Positions 1 to 8,784 of a DNA stretch of 64,000 nt are shown in pieces. Numbering within the stretch: the first letter of the stretch is position 1; each line of letters starts with the position of its first letter. The position numbers and the translations under genes were made by a program. Below the pieces are notes generated by a model. That model saw nothing but the letters and a program-made list of their open reading frames with translations. It made no database searches and was not told the DNA's origin. The stretch comes from Janthinobacterium sp. B9-8. Its GTDB lineage: Bacteria; Pseudomonadota; Gammaproteobacteria; Burkholderiales; Chitinibacteraceae. The stretch spans positions 3,723,740 through 3,787,739 of the forward strand of contig NZ_CP014222.1 in assembly GCF_000969645.2 (NCBI RefSeq). The letters are read 5' to 3'.

Positions 1-103
1 TGTCAGGAATATGACAGATTTAATACAGTAGTAAACGCTAATGATCAGCCTACCAGCAGGAAAAATGAAAGCTTAGGATTGCCGCCCATTAAGGGAAGCC
101 AAG

Positions 104-1045
104 CTAAGCTGGTAGCGCAAAACCAAAAGCCTCTTCAAAACGAGCGGCCAATACTTCACGGCTGATCTCGTGATTTTGCCCGCCTTTAAAGCCAATTTTG
201 ATACTACCAAGCAACGAAGCAAGCCGACCCGCCGCAGGCCAATCCCAACCTTGGCTAATGCCATATAAAAGCCCCGCACGATAGGCATCACCGCAGCCTG
301 TTGGATCAAGCACTTCGCTAGCCGCCACCGCAGGAATGTCGTGGCAAATGCCATCGATATAAATCTTAGAGCCTTCACCGCCCAGAGTAACAATCAGCAC
401 CCGCACCGCTTTTTTTAAGCCTTCTATGCTCAGGCCCGTGGTGTTCAACACCATTTCCAGCTCGTAATCATTCACCGTTAGATAACTTGCCAAGGAAATC
501 ATGCGTAGCAGCTCATCTTTGCTAAACATCGGCAAGCCTTGGCCCGGATCAAACACAAAGGGGATGCCCGCCTCAGCTAATTGCTCGCAATGCTCTTGCA
601 TACCCTGCTTACCATCAGGCGAAATAATCGCCAGCCCGATAGAGGCTTTCACATCGGCCACCCGGTTTAAATGCGAAAAGCTCATCGCCCCCGGATGAAA
701 AGCATTGATCTGGTTATCGTCCAGATCGGTCGTTAAAAAGCATTGCCCAGTAAACGTGTTGGCCACTTCCTGAATGCTGTCGCGGCGAATACCCAGCGTA
801 TCGAGGCGCTCTGCATAGGGGGCAAAATCGCAACCTGCTGTTGCCATAATCTGCGGATCTCCCCCTAACATTTTCAGGCTATAGGCGATATTGCCTGCGC
901 AACCGCCAAATTCCCGACGCATTTCCGGCACCATAAACGACACCGAAAGCATATGAATTTTTTCTGGCAGGATATGATTCTTAAAACGATCAGGAAACAC
1001 CATGATCGTGTCGTAAGCCATAGAACCGCAGATCAAAACAGCCAT
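104..1045 (-). CDS. PfkB-family carbohydrate/nucleoside kinase
   Basis: This is a 313-residue ribokinase/PfkB-fold kinase that would transfer the ATP gamma-phosphate to a sugar or nucleoside hydroxyl in the cytoplasm. The C-terminal PfkB signature is visible as DPTGCGDAYRAG near residue 247, with the catalytic Asp in the GCGD anion hole. An N-terminal GSMAYD strand and a GGCAGNIAYSL substrate loop near residue 47 fit adenosine-kinase-like members. The ATG is preceded by a GAGG Shine-Dalgarno sequence about 9 bases upstream. It stands alone, divergent from the binding-protein gene to its right. The substrate (adenosine, ribose or another sugar) cannot be told from the sequence. Confidence 0.88.
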   Translation of the reverse strand: MAVLICGSMAYDTIMVFPDRFKNHILPEKIHMLSVSFMVPEMRREFGGCAGNIAYSLKMLGGDPQIMATAGCDFAPYAERLDTLGIRRDSIQEVANTFTGQCFLTTDLDDNQINAFHPGAMSFSHLNRVADVKASIGLAIISPDGKQGMQEHCEQLAEAGIPFVFDPGQGLPMFSKDELLRMISLASYLTVNDYELEMVLNTTGLSIEGLKKAVRVLIVTLGGEGSKIYIDGICHDIPAVAASEVLDPTGCGDAYRAGLLYGISQGWDWPAAGRLASLLGSIKIGFKGGQNHEISREVLAARFEEAFGFALPA

Positions 1046-1371
1046 CGTTTCATACCTCGCTTAGGGTTGGCGATCGGGAATAAATTGAAAAACGATATTT
1101 GAAATTAAGCCTATCCATTATGCGCAATGAATGAGCGCCACTCACTATGGCCTTAAAACAGAAAACTGGCTAAAACAATGATTGAATACGAGCGAATACT
1201 GGGGATATTTGCAACAGAATATGACGAGTTTCTACACCTTATCAATCACAGAGGTAAGGCATTTTCATACACAAATAAAGTATATTTATTCACACTCTAA
1301 AAAAGCAGCACAGTTTCACAATGCTCAATGTTGGCCAGTGGTAATGGCCCTATACTTAGGAGGGGATAGCG
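1046..1371. other. Intergenic region between divergent genes
   Basis: This gap of about 326 bases separates the divergent kinase and sugar-binding protein genes. It must carry both promoters. I see no RNA gene or convincing hairpin. The only clear element is the strong AGGAGGGG ribosome-binding site at about 1359-1366 in front of the binding-protein ATG. A TATACT sequence at 1351 lies too close to that site to be the main promoter. Confidence 0.4.
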
Positions 1372-2640
1372 ATGAAGAAAAAATTGATTGCCAGTGCAAT
1401 GGCAGCAGCTGCCGTATTAAGCACTTCGACTGTTTTTGCTGCAGAGAAAGTAAAGCTAGAAGTTTGGACCATGAGTATGGCACCTAAATTCAACCACTAT
1501 TTTACAAATCTCACCAGCCAATTTAATCAGAAAAACCCCAATTTGGAAGCCATTTGGGTCGATATGAACTGGGATCAGATTCAGCCAAAGCTGATCGCTG
1601 CGATTGCAGCCGGCAATCCGCCTGCCTTAGTAAACTTCAATGTACCTTGGGTACACGATTTTGCCCGCCAGGGAAATATCCTGCCGCTGGATGAATATCT
1701 GGGCGCAGATAAAAACCTATATCAGGCCAATGCGCTCAATGATGTCACTTATAAAGGGAAAATCTACGCCTTTCCTTGGTATAACTCTGTTTCTGTAATT
1801 GCCTATAATAAAGAGCTATTTGATAAAGCCGGTATTAAAACAGCGCCAAAAAACTTTGATGAATTACTAGCTCAAGCCAAGACCATTACTGAAAAAACAA
1901 AAATCCCTGCTTTTGCCCCTAAATTATCGGCAGAAAGCGGCGGTAGTTTTATTAACTGGTTTTACTACGCAGGCCTGCCTGTAATTGAAAATGGCAAAGC
2001 TGTTTTTAATTCACCCAAACACATTGCTTTATTGCAGAAATTTGCTGATTTATACAAAGTAGGCGCAATGCCTAAAGATGTATTCAAAATGGAATTCGAG
2101 CAAGAAATTGCAGCGTATAACACGCAAAGAATTGCCATGATGACCACCGCACCACAGGCACTCAAACGTACCCAAACCGATAGCAAAGCCATTTACGCCA
2201 AAACAGATATCGCCGCCTTCCCGATTGCAGAGGGCAAAATGGCTTTTGGCGGCTGGATGATGGATTACGTGATTCCAAAAGGCACCAAGTCTCCTGCTGA
2301 CGCAGCGAAGCTGGGTAAATTTATTACCAGTGATGCCGCGCAACTGGCTTTCTCTAAAGAAACGGGTACAACTTTCCCATCCACTAAGCTAGCCGCAACA
2401 GATGGCTACTTTATGTCCAGCGCGAAGAGCACTGATCCAGTAGAAAAATCACGCGCCATCGCCGCGCTATCGATTGGCAATGCCAAAACGCTAACTCTGG
2501 AGCCTGGCCTCTTGCCAGACGAAGCCACCATGCAGCGCGCTTTGCAAAACGAAATACAAGCCGCCATTACGGGCCGAAAATCAGCAAAAGCCGCGCTAGA
2601 TGCAGCGGTGAAAAACTGGAATGCGCGACTGGCAAAGTAA
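1372..2640 (+). CDS. ABC transporter sugar-binding protein (periplasmic)
   Basis: This 422-residue extracellular solute-binding protein is of the family-1 (maltose/oligosaccharide) type. The first ~24 residues form a signal peptide (MKKKL, a hydrophobic Ala-rich core, then cleavage after VFAA). The mature part starts with the VKLEVWTMS strand and continues with conserved patches typical of the family, such as NWDQIQPKL near residue 64 and KAGIKTAPKNFDEL near residue 145. It has an unusually strong AGGAGGGG ribosome-binding site. No permease or ATPase gene is adjacent, so it is an orphan that must use a transporter encoded elsewhere. The ligand is probably a sugar or polyol, inferred from family only. 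Confidence 0.88.
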   Translation: MKKKLIASAMAAAAVLSTSTVFAAEKVKLEVWTMSMAPKFNHYFTNLTSQFNQKNPNLEAIWVDMNWDQIQPKLIAAIAAGNPPALVNFNVPWVHDFARQGNILPLDEYLGADKNLYQANALNDVTYKGKIYAFPWYNSVSVIAYNKELFDKAGIKTAPKNFDELLAQAKTITEKTKIPAFAPKLSAESGGSFINWFYYAGLPVIENGKAVFNSPKHIALLQKFADLYKVGAMPKDVFKMEFEQEIAAYNTQRIAMMTTAPQALKRTQTDSKAIYAKTDIAAFPIAEGKMAFGGWMMDYVIPKGTKSPADAAKLGKFITSDAAQLAFSKETGTTFPSTKLAATDGYFMSSAKSTDPVEKSRAIAALSIGNAKTLTLEPGLLPDEATMQRALQNEIQAAITGRKSAKAALDAAVKNWNARLAK

Positions 2641-2721
2641 AAGGCAGGGCCGACGGTGTGCACCTATGCACAACAAATCAGCTAGTGCCATTGCAGCTTA
2701 TTGGTAAGCATTGCACCATTC

Positions 2722-2768
2722 GTAGGGCGGCTGAAACCCGCGTATTTCGGAGGTTTCAGCCGCCCTAC
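2722..2768. repeat. REP-like GTAG palindrome, copy A
   Basis: This is a perfect inverted repeat with 17-bp arms, starting GTAGGGCGGCTGAAACC, and a 13-base loop. It lies about 80 bases downstream of the sugar-binding protein stop codon. The same GTAGGG...CCCTAC boundaries recur at 12989, 13854, 25850 and 46811, so it belongs to a dispersed intergenic family. There is no T-run next to it, so it is not a typical intrinsic terminator. Confidence 0.85.
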
Positions 2769-2816
2769 ACATAACACTGGCTTGAATTGATGCGCATACA
2801 CACAGATATACCATTT

Positions 2817-3437
2817 CTAAATAGCGGAATTGGGCTTACGCCCCGCCAAAGCCTCTAAAATCGCCAACTCGTCATCGCTATGATTACGCAGTGGCGATTT
2901 TTCTATGCTGCCTTTGGCATCCAAGGTATGCGCATTATGATGACTGGCTTTTACCTGAAAGCGTTTGGCTCGCTGGTGCATCGGGCTTAAATCTACTTCG
3001 CCGTAACAGAGGCAAAAATAGGTGCTCTGCTCACTGGCCTCTGCATAGAGGCCAGTGCCCCGTATCCCGGCCGTAACCGTTGGGGTAATGATTTGCTTAT
3101 TTCCCTTAGCAAAGACCGCCAGTAAAGCACCACTGGCAAGCCGCAAGCCGCTGATCAGCAGCCCTTTTTGCTCAAGCTGCAAAACACTATTGGCCCGCAA
3201 CAAATACACGTCGCCCTCTACCCTCACCACCAATTTTGAATCTGCACCGGTACGTAACTGATCTCCTGCGGCAATAGGATCGCCTACTTTTAAAGACCGA
3301 TCATTACGCCACGCCTGCCCTTCTAACAGCTTAACTTCACCTTGCGATCCCGCCGCCCATGCAGGCATGGCCACCGTGGCGAGTAAGCCGCTCACCAATA
3401 ATAAAAACTGCCTGCGCTGTAAACATAGAGGTTTCAT
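2817..3437 (-). CDS. FecR-domain secreted protein
   Basis: This is a 206-residue exported protein with a FecR-type beta-rich domain. The N-terminus carries a hydrophobic leader preceded by RRQFLLL, which resembles a twin-arginine (Tat) motif, with a likely cleavage at AWA-A near residue 29. The FecR hallmarks are GDPIAAGDQLRTG at about residues 52-64 and a following strand pair containing LRANSVLQLEQ. A TAGIRGTG motif near residue 122 is also typical. No FecI-type sigma factor or TonB receptor is adjacent, so it is unlikely to be a classical anti-sigma regulator. It more likely belongs to the stand-alone secreted FecR proteins of unknown role. Confidence 0.8.
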   Translation of the reverse strand: MKPLCLQRRQFLLLVSGLLATVAMPAWAAGSQGEVKLLEGQAWRNDRSLKVGDPIAAGDQLRTGADSKLVVRVEGDVYLLRANSVLQLEQKGLLISGLRLASGALLAVFAKGNKQIITPTVTAGIRGTGLYAEASEQSTYFCLCYGEVDLSPMHQRAKRFQVKASHHNAHTLDAKGSIEKSPLRNHSDDELAILEALAGRKPNSAI

Positions 3438-3503
3438 TTACTTACTCCAAAAGTATGAATTAACCATAGCCAACTTTCGGTAGTCTGGATTTTATTCTCT
3501 ATT

Positions 3504-3552
3504 AAAAAAGCCGCAGCACCACTCCCTGAGGGGAAAGTGGTGCATACGGCTT
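3504..3552 (-). terminator. Intrinsic terminator after the 5'-nucleotidase gene
   Basis: On the minus strand an AAGCCG...CGGCTT outer stem and an inner CACCAC/GTGGTG stem close around a small loop and are followed by TTTTTT. It sits about 40 bases after the stop of the gene at 3593-5272. Confidence 0.75.
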
Positions 3553-3592
3553 GGTACGCACGCCTCACGGCCTAAGCAGCCATGATTTATTG

Positions 3593-5272
3593 TTAATTCA
3601 CAGTGTTAATACGCTCAGTACTTGGCACAGCAAGCTTAGGATTTTTCTTGATATAGCTTTCTAGTGCGTCAATATCCTGAGCACCGCCCAGCACCTTGCT
3701 GCCATTTACAAACTCAAGATAGCCATCCCCGCCACTGGCCATAAAGTTATTTACCGTCACGCGGTAGCTGGCTTTTGGATCAATCGCTACACCATTAAGC
3801 TTGATGCTCGCGATATCAATTTTGCTGCCATTGGGCTTGATCTTGTCCCAAACATAGCTAAAGCCCGTAGAAACCTGCATGATTTTGGCAGGAGTGCCAC
3901 TCCATTGTTGTTCAAGCACTTTGTCAATTTGCTCGCCCGTTAGCGTCATGGTCACCAGCGAATTACCAAAGGGCTGTACAGCAAACAGCTTGCCGTAAGT
4001 CACTTTACCTTCTGCATCTGGTGTTAAATCAGCACGCACCCCACCTGGGTTCATAAAGGCAATTTGCGAAGCGCCTAAATCTTTGTCTGCCGTGGCAGCC
4101 AGCTGTGAATCAGCAATCACGCGGCCTAATACAGATTCACCTGCACCATTAACCAATCTTGGCAGAGCACCAGCGACTGTTCCCACCACACGATCTTTCA
4201 GCGGAGTAACCAGCTTCAGGAACTTATCAATCAGGGTAGTTTGTGCAGGATCTTTAGCCACGCCACGGGTAACGGCCAGATTATTAGCGCTCATTTTGCT
4301 AACGTGACCGGTTTTTGGATCAATCGTCAGATCGATATCGGTCACCATGCCGCCATATTGATAGGCGCTGGTCACCAGCTTATCGTTAATGGTGCAGTTA
4401 TAAGGCTTGTGAGTATGGCCTGAGATGACGATATCGATCGCTTTATCCAGCTTTTTAACGATATCCACAATCGGGCCTGCAATATCTTTACATCCATTAA
4501 TTTGCGCATCAGCCGGAATTCCGCCTTCGTGCAGCAACACCACAATCGCTTCCACACCTTGTTTTTGTAACTCTGGCACCAGCTTATTGGCAGTTTCTAC
4601 TTCGTCTTGAAACTCAAGCCCGGCTACACCCGCCGGGGTAACAATGCCAGGCGTGCCTTTTAAAGTCATGCCAATAAAGCCAATCTTTGCGCCTTTGAAT
4701 TCTTTAATCTGGTAAGCAGGCAGAATAGTTTTGCCGGTTTTACTATCCAGCACATTGGCAGCCAGAAATTTGAATTTTGCCCCTTCAAATTTGCCATCGG
4801 CGCAGCCCACTTTATCAGCGTGGCAGCCGCCATTTTGCATACGCATTAATTCTGCGTGGCCATCATCAAATTCATGATTACCTACCGCGTTAATATCAAG
4901 GCCCATGGTATTCATGGCCTCGATGGTCGGCTCGTCGTGATACAACGCCGAAATCATCGGGCTGCCACCAATCAGATCACCCGCTGAAACCACCACATTA
5001 TTTGGATTTTTAGCTTTTAGGTTTTTGATCCAGGTAGCTAGGTACTCAGCACCGCCCACAGGCTCTTTAATGGTTTTGCTTGGGTCTTTAGGATCAGGCA
5101 GGGTAAGAGTAATGCCATCCGCCGCCTCGATATTGCCATGAAAATCATTAATGGCAATCAACTTAACATCGACGGGTGCGACAGGCACTACAGCTTCGGT
5201 TGAATCAGAGTCATTACACGCAGTCAGTGCCAGCGCAATGCTGGCCACGAGCAGGCCATTACGTAAATTCAT
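3593..5272 (-). CDS. 5'-nucleotidase / UshA-like metallophosphatase lipoprotein
   Basis: This 559-residue enzyme has the two domains of UshA/NadN-type 5'-nucleotidases, which hydrolyse nucleotides or nucleotide sugars outside the cytoplasm. The N-terminal metallophosphatase motifs are INDFHGNIE, SAGDLIGG, GNHEFDDG and SGHTHKPY, which supply the two-metal ligands. The C-terminal nucleotidase domain carries MNPGGVRADL and NNFMASGGDGY. I chose the ATG at 5272 because an AAGGA ribosome-binding site precedes it and it starts a clean lipoprotein signal with lipobox LTAC (Cys about residue 19). A longer reading frame upstream would add 25 residues with no purpose. It is probably anchored to a membrane by lipid and serves nucleotide scavenging. 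It is monocistronic with its own terminator. Confidence 0.9.
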   Translation of the reverse strand: MNLRNGLLVASIALALTACNDSDSTEAVVPVAPVDVKLIAINDFHGNIEAADGITLTLPDPKDPSKTIKEPVGGAEYLATWIKNLKAKNPNNVVVSAGDLIGGSPMISALYHDEPTIEAMNTMGLDINAVGNHEFDDGHAELMRMQNGGCHADKVGCADGKFEGAKFKFLAANVLDSKTGKTILPAYQIKEFKGAKIGFIGMTLKGTPGIVTPAGVAGLEFQDEVETANKLVPELQKQGVEAIVVLLHEGGIPADAQINGCKDIAGPIVDIVKKLDKAIDIVISGHTHKPYNCTINDKLVTSAYQYGGMVTDIDLTIDPKTGHVSKMSANNLAVTRGVAKDPAQTTLIDKFLKLVTPLKDRVVGTVAGALPRLVNGAGESVLGRVIADSQLAATADKDLGASQIAFMNPGGVRADLTPDAEGKVTYGKLFAVQPFGNSLVTMTLTGEQIDKVLEQQWSGTPAKIMQVSTGFSYVWDKIKPNGSKIDIASIKLNGVAIDPKASYRVTVNNFMASGGDGYLEFVNGSKVLGGAQDIDALESYIKKNPKLAVPSTERINTVN

Positions 5273-5397
5273 GGGGAAATCCTTAGGCAGGAAACAAAAA
5301 GTTAGTAAGACTAATGAAATAACATGACTAAATCGTAACAATAACATGACAAAATCATGACAACATTTATCTACCTCAAAACTTCCCCACTTTCTAT

Positions 5398-6117
5398 TTA
5401 CTGACTAGGCACCAAGAGCGCCATTTGTGCTTCGGATAAATAGCACCACTCTCCTTCGGGCAAATCCATTTCCGCCAGCTTTAAGCCACCAATCTCAGAG
5501 CGCCTTAGCCCGGCGCAATGATTACCCGCTGCGGCCAGCATGCGTTTTACCTGATGATATTTGCCCTGCTCCAGCACGATTTCCAGCTCGTGCTCGCCTA
5601 GCTTTTTGCAATGCACAGCAGCCAGAGGCGCAGGCTCATCGTTGAGCTGCACACCGGCGATTAACAGTGCGACCAATTCATCGCTCACCGGCTCGGCAGT
5701 AATGGCGACATAAACCTTAGGCACATGCCGCTTAGGGGATGATTGCGCATGGATAAACGAACCGTCATCCGACATCAGCAACAAGCCGGTGGTATCGTGA
5801 TCTAATCGGCCAACTGGCTGCACTTCACGCCAGTGAAATTGATCGGGCAGCAGCGTCAGCACACCGGGGTGGTGGCTAGGTTTACGCGAGCATTCAAAAT
5901 TGCTTGGTTTATTCAGCGCAATATAAACGTGTTCACGATAGGGCCAGCTTTCACCAAAAATGGTGAGCTCCAGCCCCGTAGTTTCAAAAGCGAGCTTGAA
6001 GTTGCTGACAATTTCACCGTTTACGGCCACTTCACCGTCGGCAATCATCTCGCGACAACCCTTGCGCGTACCAAAGCCCTGCGATTGCAGGATGCGATCT
6101 AATGTTAATTTGCTCAT
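5398..6117 (-). CDS. rsuA: 16S rRNA pseudouridine(516) synthase
   Basis: This 239-residue protein matches RsuA, which makes pseudouridine 516 in 16S rRNA. An N-terminal S4 RNA-binding domain covers residues 1-60 (LDRILQSQGFGTRKGCREMI). The catalytic motif GRLDHDTTGLLL, with the nucleophilic Asp, lies near residue 103. The C-terminal half contains the KVYVA and KYHQVKRML strands of the family. The length is close to the E. coli enzyme (231). RluB/E/F relatives share the fold, so the exact target site is inferred from overall similarity. Confidence 0.85.
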   Translation of the reverse strand: MSKLTLDRILQSQGFGTRKGCREMIADGEVAVNGEIVSNFKLAFETTGLELTIFGESWPYREHVYIALNKPSNFECSRKPSHHPGVLTLLPDQFHWREVQPVGRLDHDTTGLLLMSDDGSFIHAQSSPKRHVPKVYVAITAEPVSDELVALLIAGVQLNDEPAPLAAVHCKKLGEHELEIVLEQGKYHQVKRMLAAAGNHCAGLRRSEIGGLKLAEMDLPEGEWCYLSEAQMALLVPSQ

Positions 6118-6216
6118 GCTTGAATTTTACCGGATCCACGGGCGAAGCTGTAGCCACCTTTAGGCAAATTAGTATCTGCCCAGTACAAAACCTTGGTGAC
6201 GCAGAATCCTGAGCAT

Positions 6217-6256
6217 AAAAAAACCGCGTCAAGCCTTGGGGCCAACGCGGTTTTTT
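6217..6256 (-). terminator. Bidirectional-looking intrinsic terminator
   Basis: An AAAAAACCGCGT stem pairs with ACGCGGTTTTTT around a 15-base loop. It lies just after the stop of the GDSL hydrolase gene on the minus strand and has T-runs in both orientations. Confidence 0.85.
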
Positions 6257-6268
6257 GTGGGCTAAGGA

Positions 6269-7477
6269 TTACTTAACGTAACCAGAAGCAATGGCTGTAC
6301 CCGCTGCAGCTTTACCCCAAACCGTGTGCCCAACGACCGAAGGATGCACACCATCAGCAAACAGATATTGAATATCTGCATCCAATGCAACCAAGGTCTT
6401 AGGATTGCATGTCAGGGCAGAAACTTTAGCTGGATTTGTGGTCGGCGGCAAAGGCGTTGCAGATGGCGTTGTATCGTTATTGCATGCCATAGCCGTAGTA
6501 TTCACCAAACCAAAACTAGCCGGGCTGGCAATAGCTGTAGCGACTAAGCCTGCAGTGTTGTAAACCAACACTTGTTTGGCTGCAATTTCAGCAGCTAAGC
6601 CCGCTGCAACAGCCTGGTTATAGCCGGTAGAAATTGAAGTGGCCAAACCTTTTAATGGGGTAGAAGAGAACTGCGGTGTCACACCCAAATCAGGCATATT
6701 GGCATACACCACCTTGCTTGCACCCATCGCTACCAAAGATTTGACCTGAGCCACCATAGCCGCTGCGTTTTTACCAACTTCGGTTGACGCAGTTGCTGGA
6801 TCAATCTTGCCCGCTGCAACACCACCTAAGAAAGCAAAGAAATCATTTGGGCCGCCTTGGATCAACACCAGCTGGCTAGAATTAAAGCTACTACGCGCGG
6901 CTTTATATTTGGCAATCTGGCCTTTGATAGAAAGTGCTGTGGCCGATTGATAAGTAACGCCCGGCGCAACGGTAATCAGCCCATTATTAATGGCCTGACC
7001 ACTTGCATTAACAGTAAGTTCGGTTTCAATTCTTGCTCCGCCCTCAGCGTAGGCAGAGCCGCCAAGATCATAAATCTTCCCCATAGAGCCGGGCGTTCCA
7101 ACTGGCGCACCAGTCGCTGGATTGATGCCGCTAAAATTAACTAAACGATTCGGAGTAATATTTAAGCCATATTCAGCAGCCAGAACTTCAGCCCAAACTG
7201 CACCCGGTGTCGCCTGATCAGGCTTACCAGCCACTTTAAGAATAGGCTTAGTTGTAAAGCGAAGGCCCAGCGCCTGATCATTAGTCAGATCTGCATCAGC
7301 CGTAGTCGGGTTATACGTGCCCACATCGCTCAGGCTATCACCAAAAGAAACCACTTCTTTAATATTGCGGGTATCCGCCGGGGTATTTGCATCTCCACCA
7401 CCGCCACACGCAGCGAGCAGGGAGGTCAGCAGCAAAACAGCAAATGGGCGACTTGCCCGTGGCAGCGAAGAATTCAT
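6269..7477 (-). CDS. GDSL/SGNH-family esterase lipoprotein
   Basis: This 402-residue secreted hydrolase has the four SGNH blocks: SFGDSLSDVG with the nucleophile Ser (block I), a Gly in the ALSIKGQ region, GGPNDFF with the Asn (block III) and DGVHPSVVGH with the catalytic Asp-His pair near the C-terminus. The ATG at 7477 is chosen because GGGAG lies 6 bases upstream and the product starts with a lipoprotein signal whose lipobox is LLAAC, followed by a Gly-rich linker. Upstream in-frame codons lack these signals. The expected activity is esterase or lipase on the cell surface or in the periplasm; the substrate is unknown. Confidence 0.88.
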   Translation of the reverse strand: MNSSLPRASRPFAVLLLTSLLAACGGGGDANTPADTRNIKEVVSFGDSLSDVGTYNPTTADADLTNDQALGLRFTTKPILKVAGKPDQATPGAVWAEVLAAEYGLNITPNRLVNFSGINPATGAPVGTPGSMGKIYDLGGSAYAEGGARIETELTVNASGQAINNGLITVAPGVTYQSATALSIKGQIAKYKAARSSFNSSQLVLIQGGPNDFFAFLGGVAAGKIDPATASTEVGKNAAAMVAQVKSLVAMGASKVVYANMPDLGVTPQFSSTPLKGLATSISTGYNQAVAAGLAAEIAAKQVLVYNTAGLVATAIASPASFGLVNTTAMACNNDTTPSATPLPPTTNPAKVSALTCNPKTLVALDADIQYLFADGVHPSVVGHTVWGKAAAGTAIASGYVK

Positions 7478-7957
7478 GTATATCTCCCGTCTTGTTATTA
7501 GGTTTACCGCAACCCAAAGCCCTATGCTCTGTCGTTGAGAAACGATCTTCATGCTACGAATCAAACAAATGTTTGACAAGCTAAACCAGCCTAGGACTAT
7601 CCCTAAGTCAGGGCAATCCTGTATAAATTACTGATAAACAGTTGATAGCTGTAAGAATACAGTAACACCATTGTGCATCTGCAAAATATTCGCCAGATTG
7701 GCCTAGCCAGTCATTTCATATTGAATTGAACGATTTATTCCTCTTCTTTATCAATTACTGACCAGCCCTAGAAACTTGCGTATCCTGACAAAAACCTGCA
7801 AAAACATTCAGCGGATACAGGAGCTAAGCGGGAAGCAATGATGTATTTAAACGACAAACAAGCAAAACTCGCTTTCTTAAAGTAGCCGCAGATGAAATAA
7901 ATACAATTTTTATGCTGATTTAAAGCGATATACGCCCGTCTACCCAAGCAAACACCA
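7478..7957. other. 480-base intergenic region
   Basis: This region lies between the divergent esterase and TSUP permease genes. It is AT-rich and must hold both promoters. A 77-residue open frame on the minus strand runs across it and into the permease gene, but it has no ribosome-binding site and no recognisable protein features. I see no RNA gene, hairpin terminator or repeat here. Confidence 0.4.
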
Positions 7958-8716
7958 ATGACAGAATTACTCGCCTTATTTATTGTTTCATTAATCGCCA
8001 ATACGCTTTCTGCCCTTGCGGGGGGCGGTGCGGGCCTTCTGCAATTACCTATTTTGCTATTTCTGGGTTTAGCCTTTCCTGTGGCATTGGCAACTCATAA
8101 AGTGGCCAGCGTAGCGCTGGGGCTAGGCGCTACCGTCAAGCACTTAAAAGCAGGCACGCTTAACTGGCGGTTTTCTGCCTTAATACTGGCGAGTGGCTTA
8201 CCCGGAGTGCTGATTGGCACCCTGCTCGTCCTGCATATCCCTGAACACTGGACGCTATTGATTTTAGCCATCCTTACCAGTGGCTTAGGCCTGTACTCTC
8301 TATTCTCCCCTGCCCTTGGTCAGCAACAACAAAGCCGCCATCGCAGTGGCTCAAAACTCTGGCTTGGTGTGGCGGGTTTATTTTTTATTGGTGTACTGAA
8401 TGGCTCGTTTACTTCCGGTACAGGCCTGTTTGTTACGCTTTGGCTGGTGCATTGGTTTGGTATGGATTACAAGCAGGCCGTGGCTTACACCATGGTGTTG
8501 GTAGGGCTGTTTTGGAATAGTGCGGGGGCGATTTCGCTGGCTTTACAAGCTGGCGTGTACTGGCCGTGGATTCCTGTGTTACTGCTGGCTTCTGCCCTAG
8601 GTGGTTATTTAGGTGCGCACTGGGGATTAAAGCAGGGTAATCAAATGATTAAACGCTGCTTTGAAAGCGTCACCATCCTGACTGGAATATCATTGCTTAT
8701 TAAAGCTCTGCACTAA
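7958..8716 (+). CDS. TSUP-family (TauE/SafE) membrane permease
   Basis: This 252-residue inner-membrane protein has about eight hydrophobic segments and the TSUP hallmarks: an N-terminal SALAGGGAGLLQLPILLF loop and the repeated half motif GVLNGSFTSGTGLFVTL near residue 146. The family exports or imports sulfur-containing anions such as sulfite, sulfoacetate or thiosulfate. The start has no clear Shine-Dalgarno sequence. No sulfur-metabolism gene lies next to it, so the substrate stays open. nudC follows after 68 bases on the same strand. Confidence 0.82.
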   Translation: MTELLALFIVSLIANTLSALAGGGAGLLQLPILLFLGLAFPVALATHKVASVALGLGATVKHLKAGTLNWRFSALILASGLPGVLIGTLLVLHIPEHWTLLILAILTSGLGLYSLFSPALGQQQQSRHRSGSKLWLGVAGLFFIGVLNGSFTSGTGLFVTLWLVHWFGMDYKQAVAYTMVLVGLFWNSAGAISLALQAGVYWPWIPVLLLASALGGYLGAHWGLKQGNQMIKRCFESVTILTGISLLIKALH

Positions 8717-8784
8717 AGCATGCAAGGATTGCGCACCAAACAGACCGCCCTACTCCTGCCTAACTCACAATAAAGAACCGAGTC

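Noticed and set aside
1..16. TGTCAGGAATATGACA inverted repeat at the left edge
   Set aside because: Only 5-bp arms at the window edge with no context, so it cannot be judged.
1182..1487. A 101-residue frame upstream of the sugar-binding protein
   Set aside because: It overlaps the start and signal peptide of a clear gene in another frame and its composition is not protein-like.
7768..8001. A 77-residue minus-strand frame in front of the TSUP gene
   Set aside because: It overlaps the TSUP start, has no ribosome-binding site and no protein-like features.
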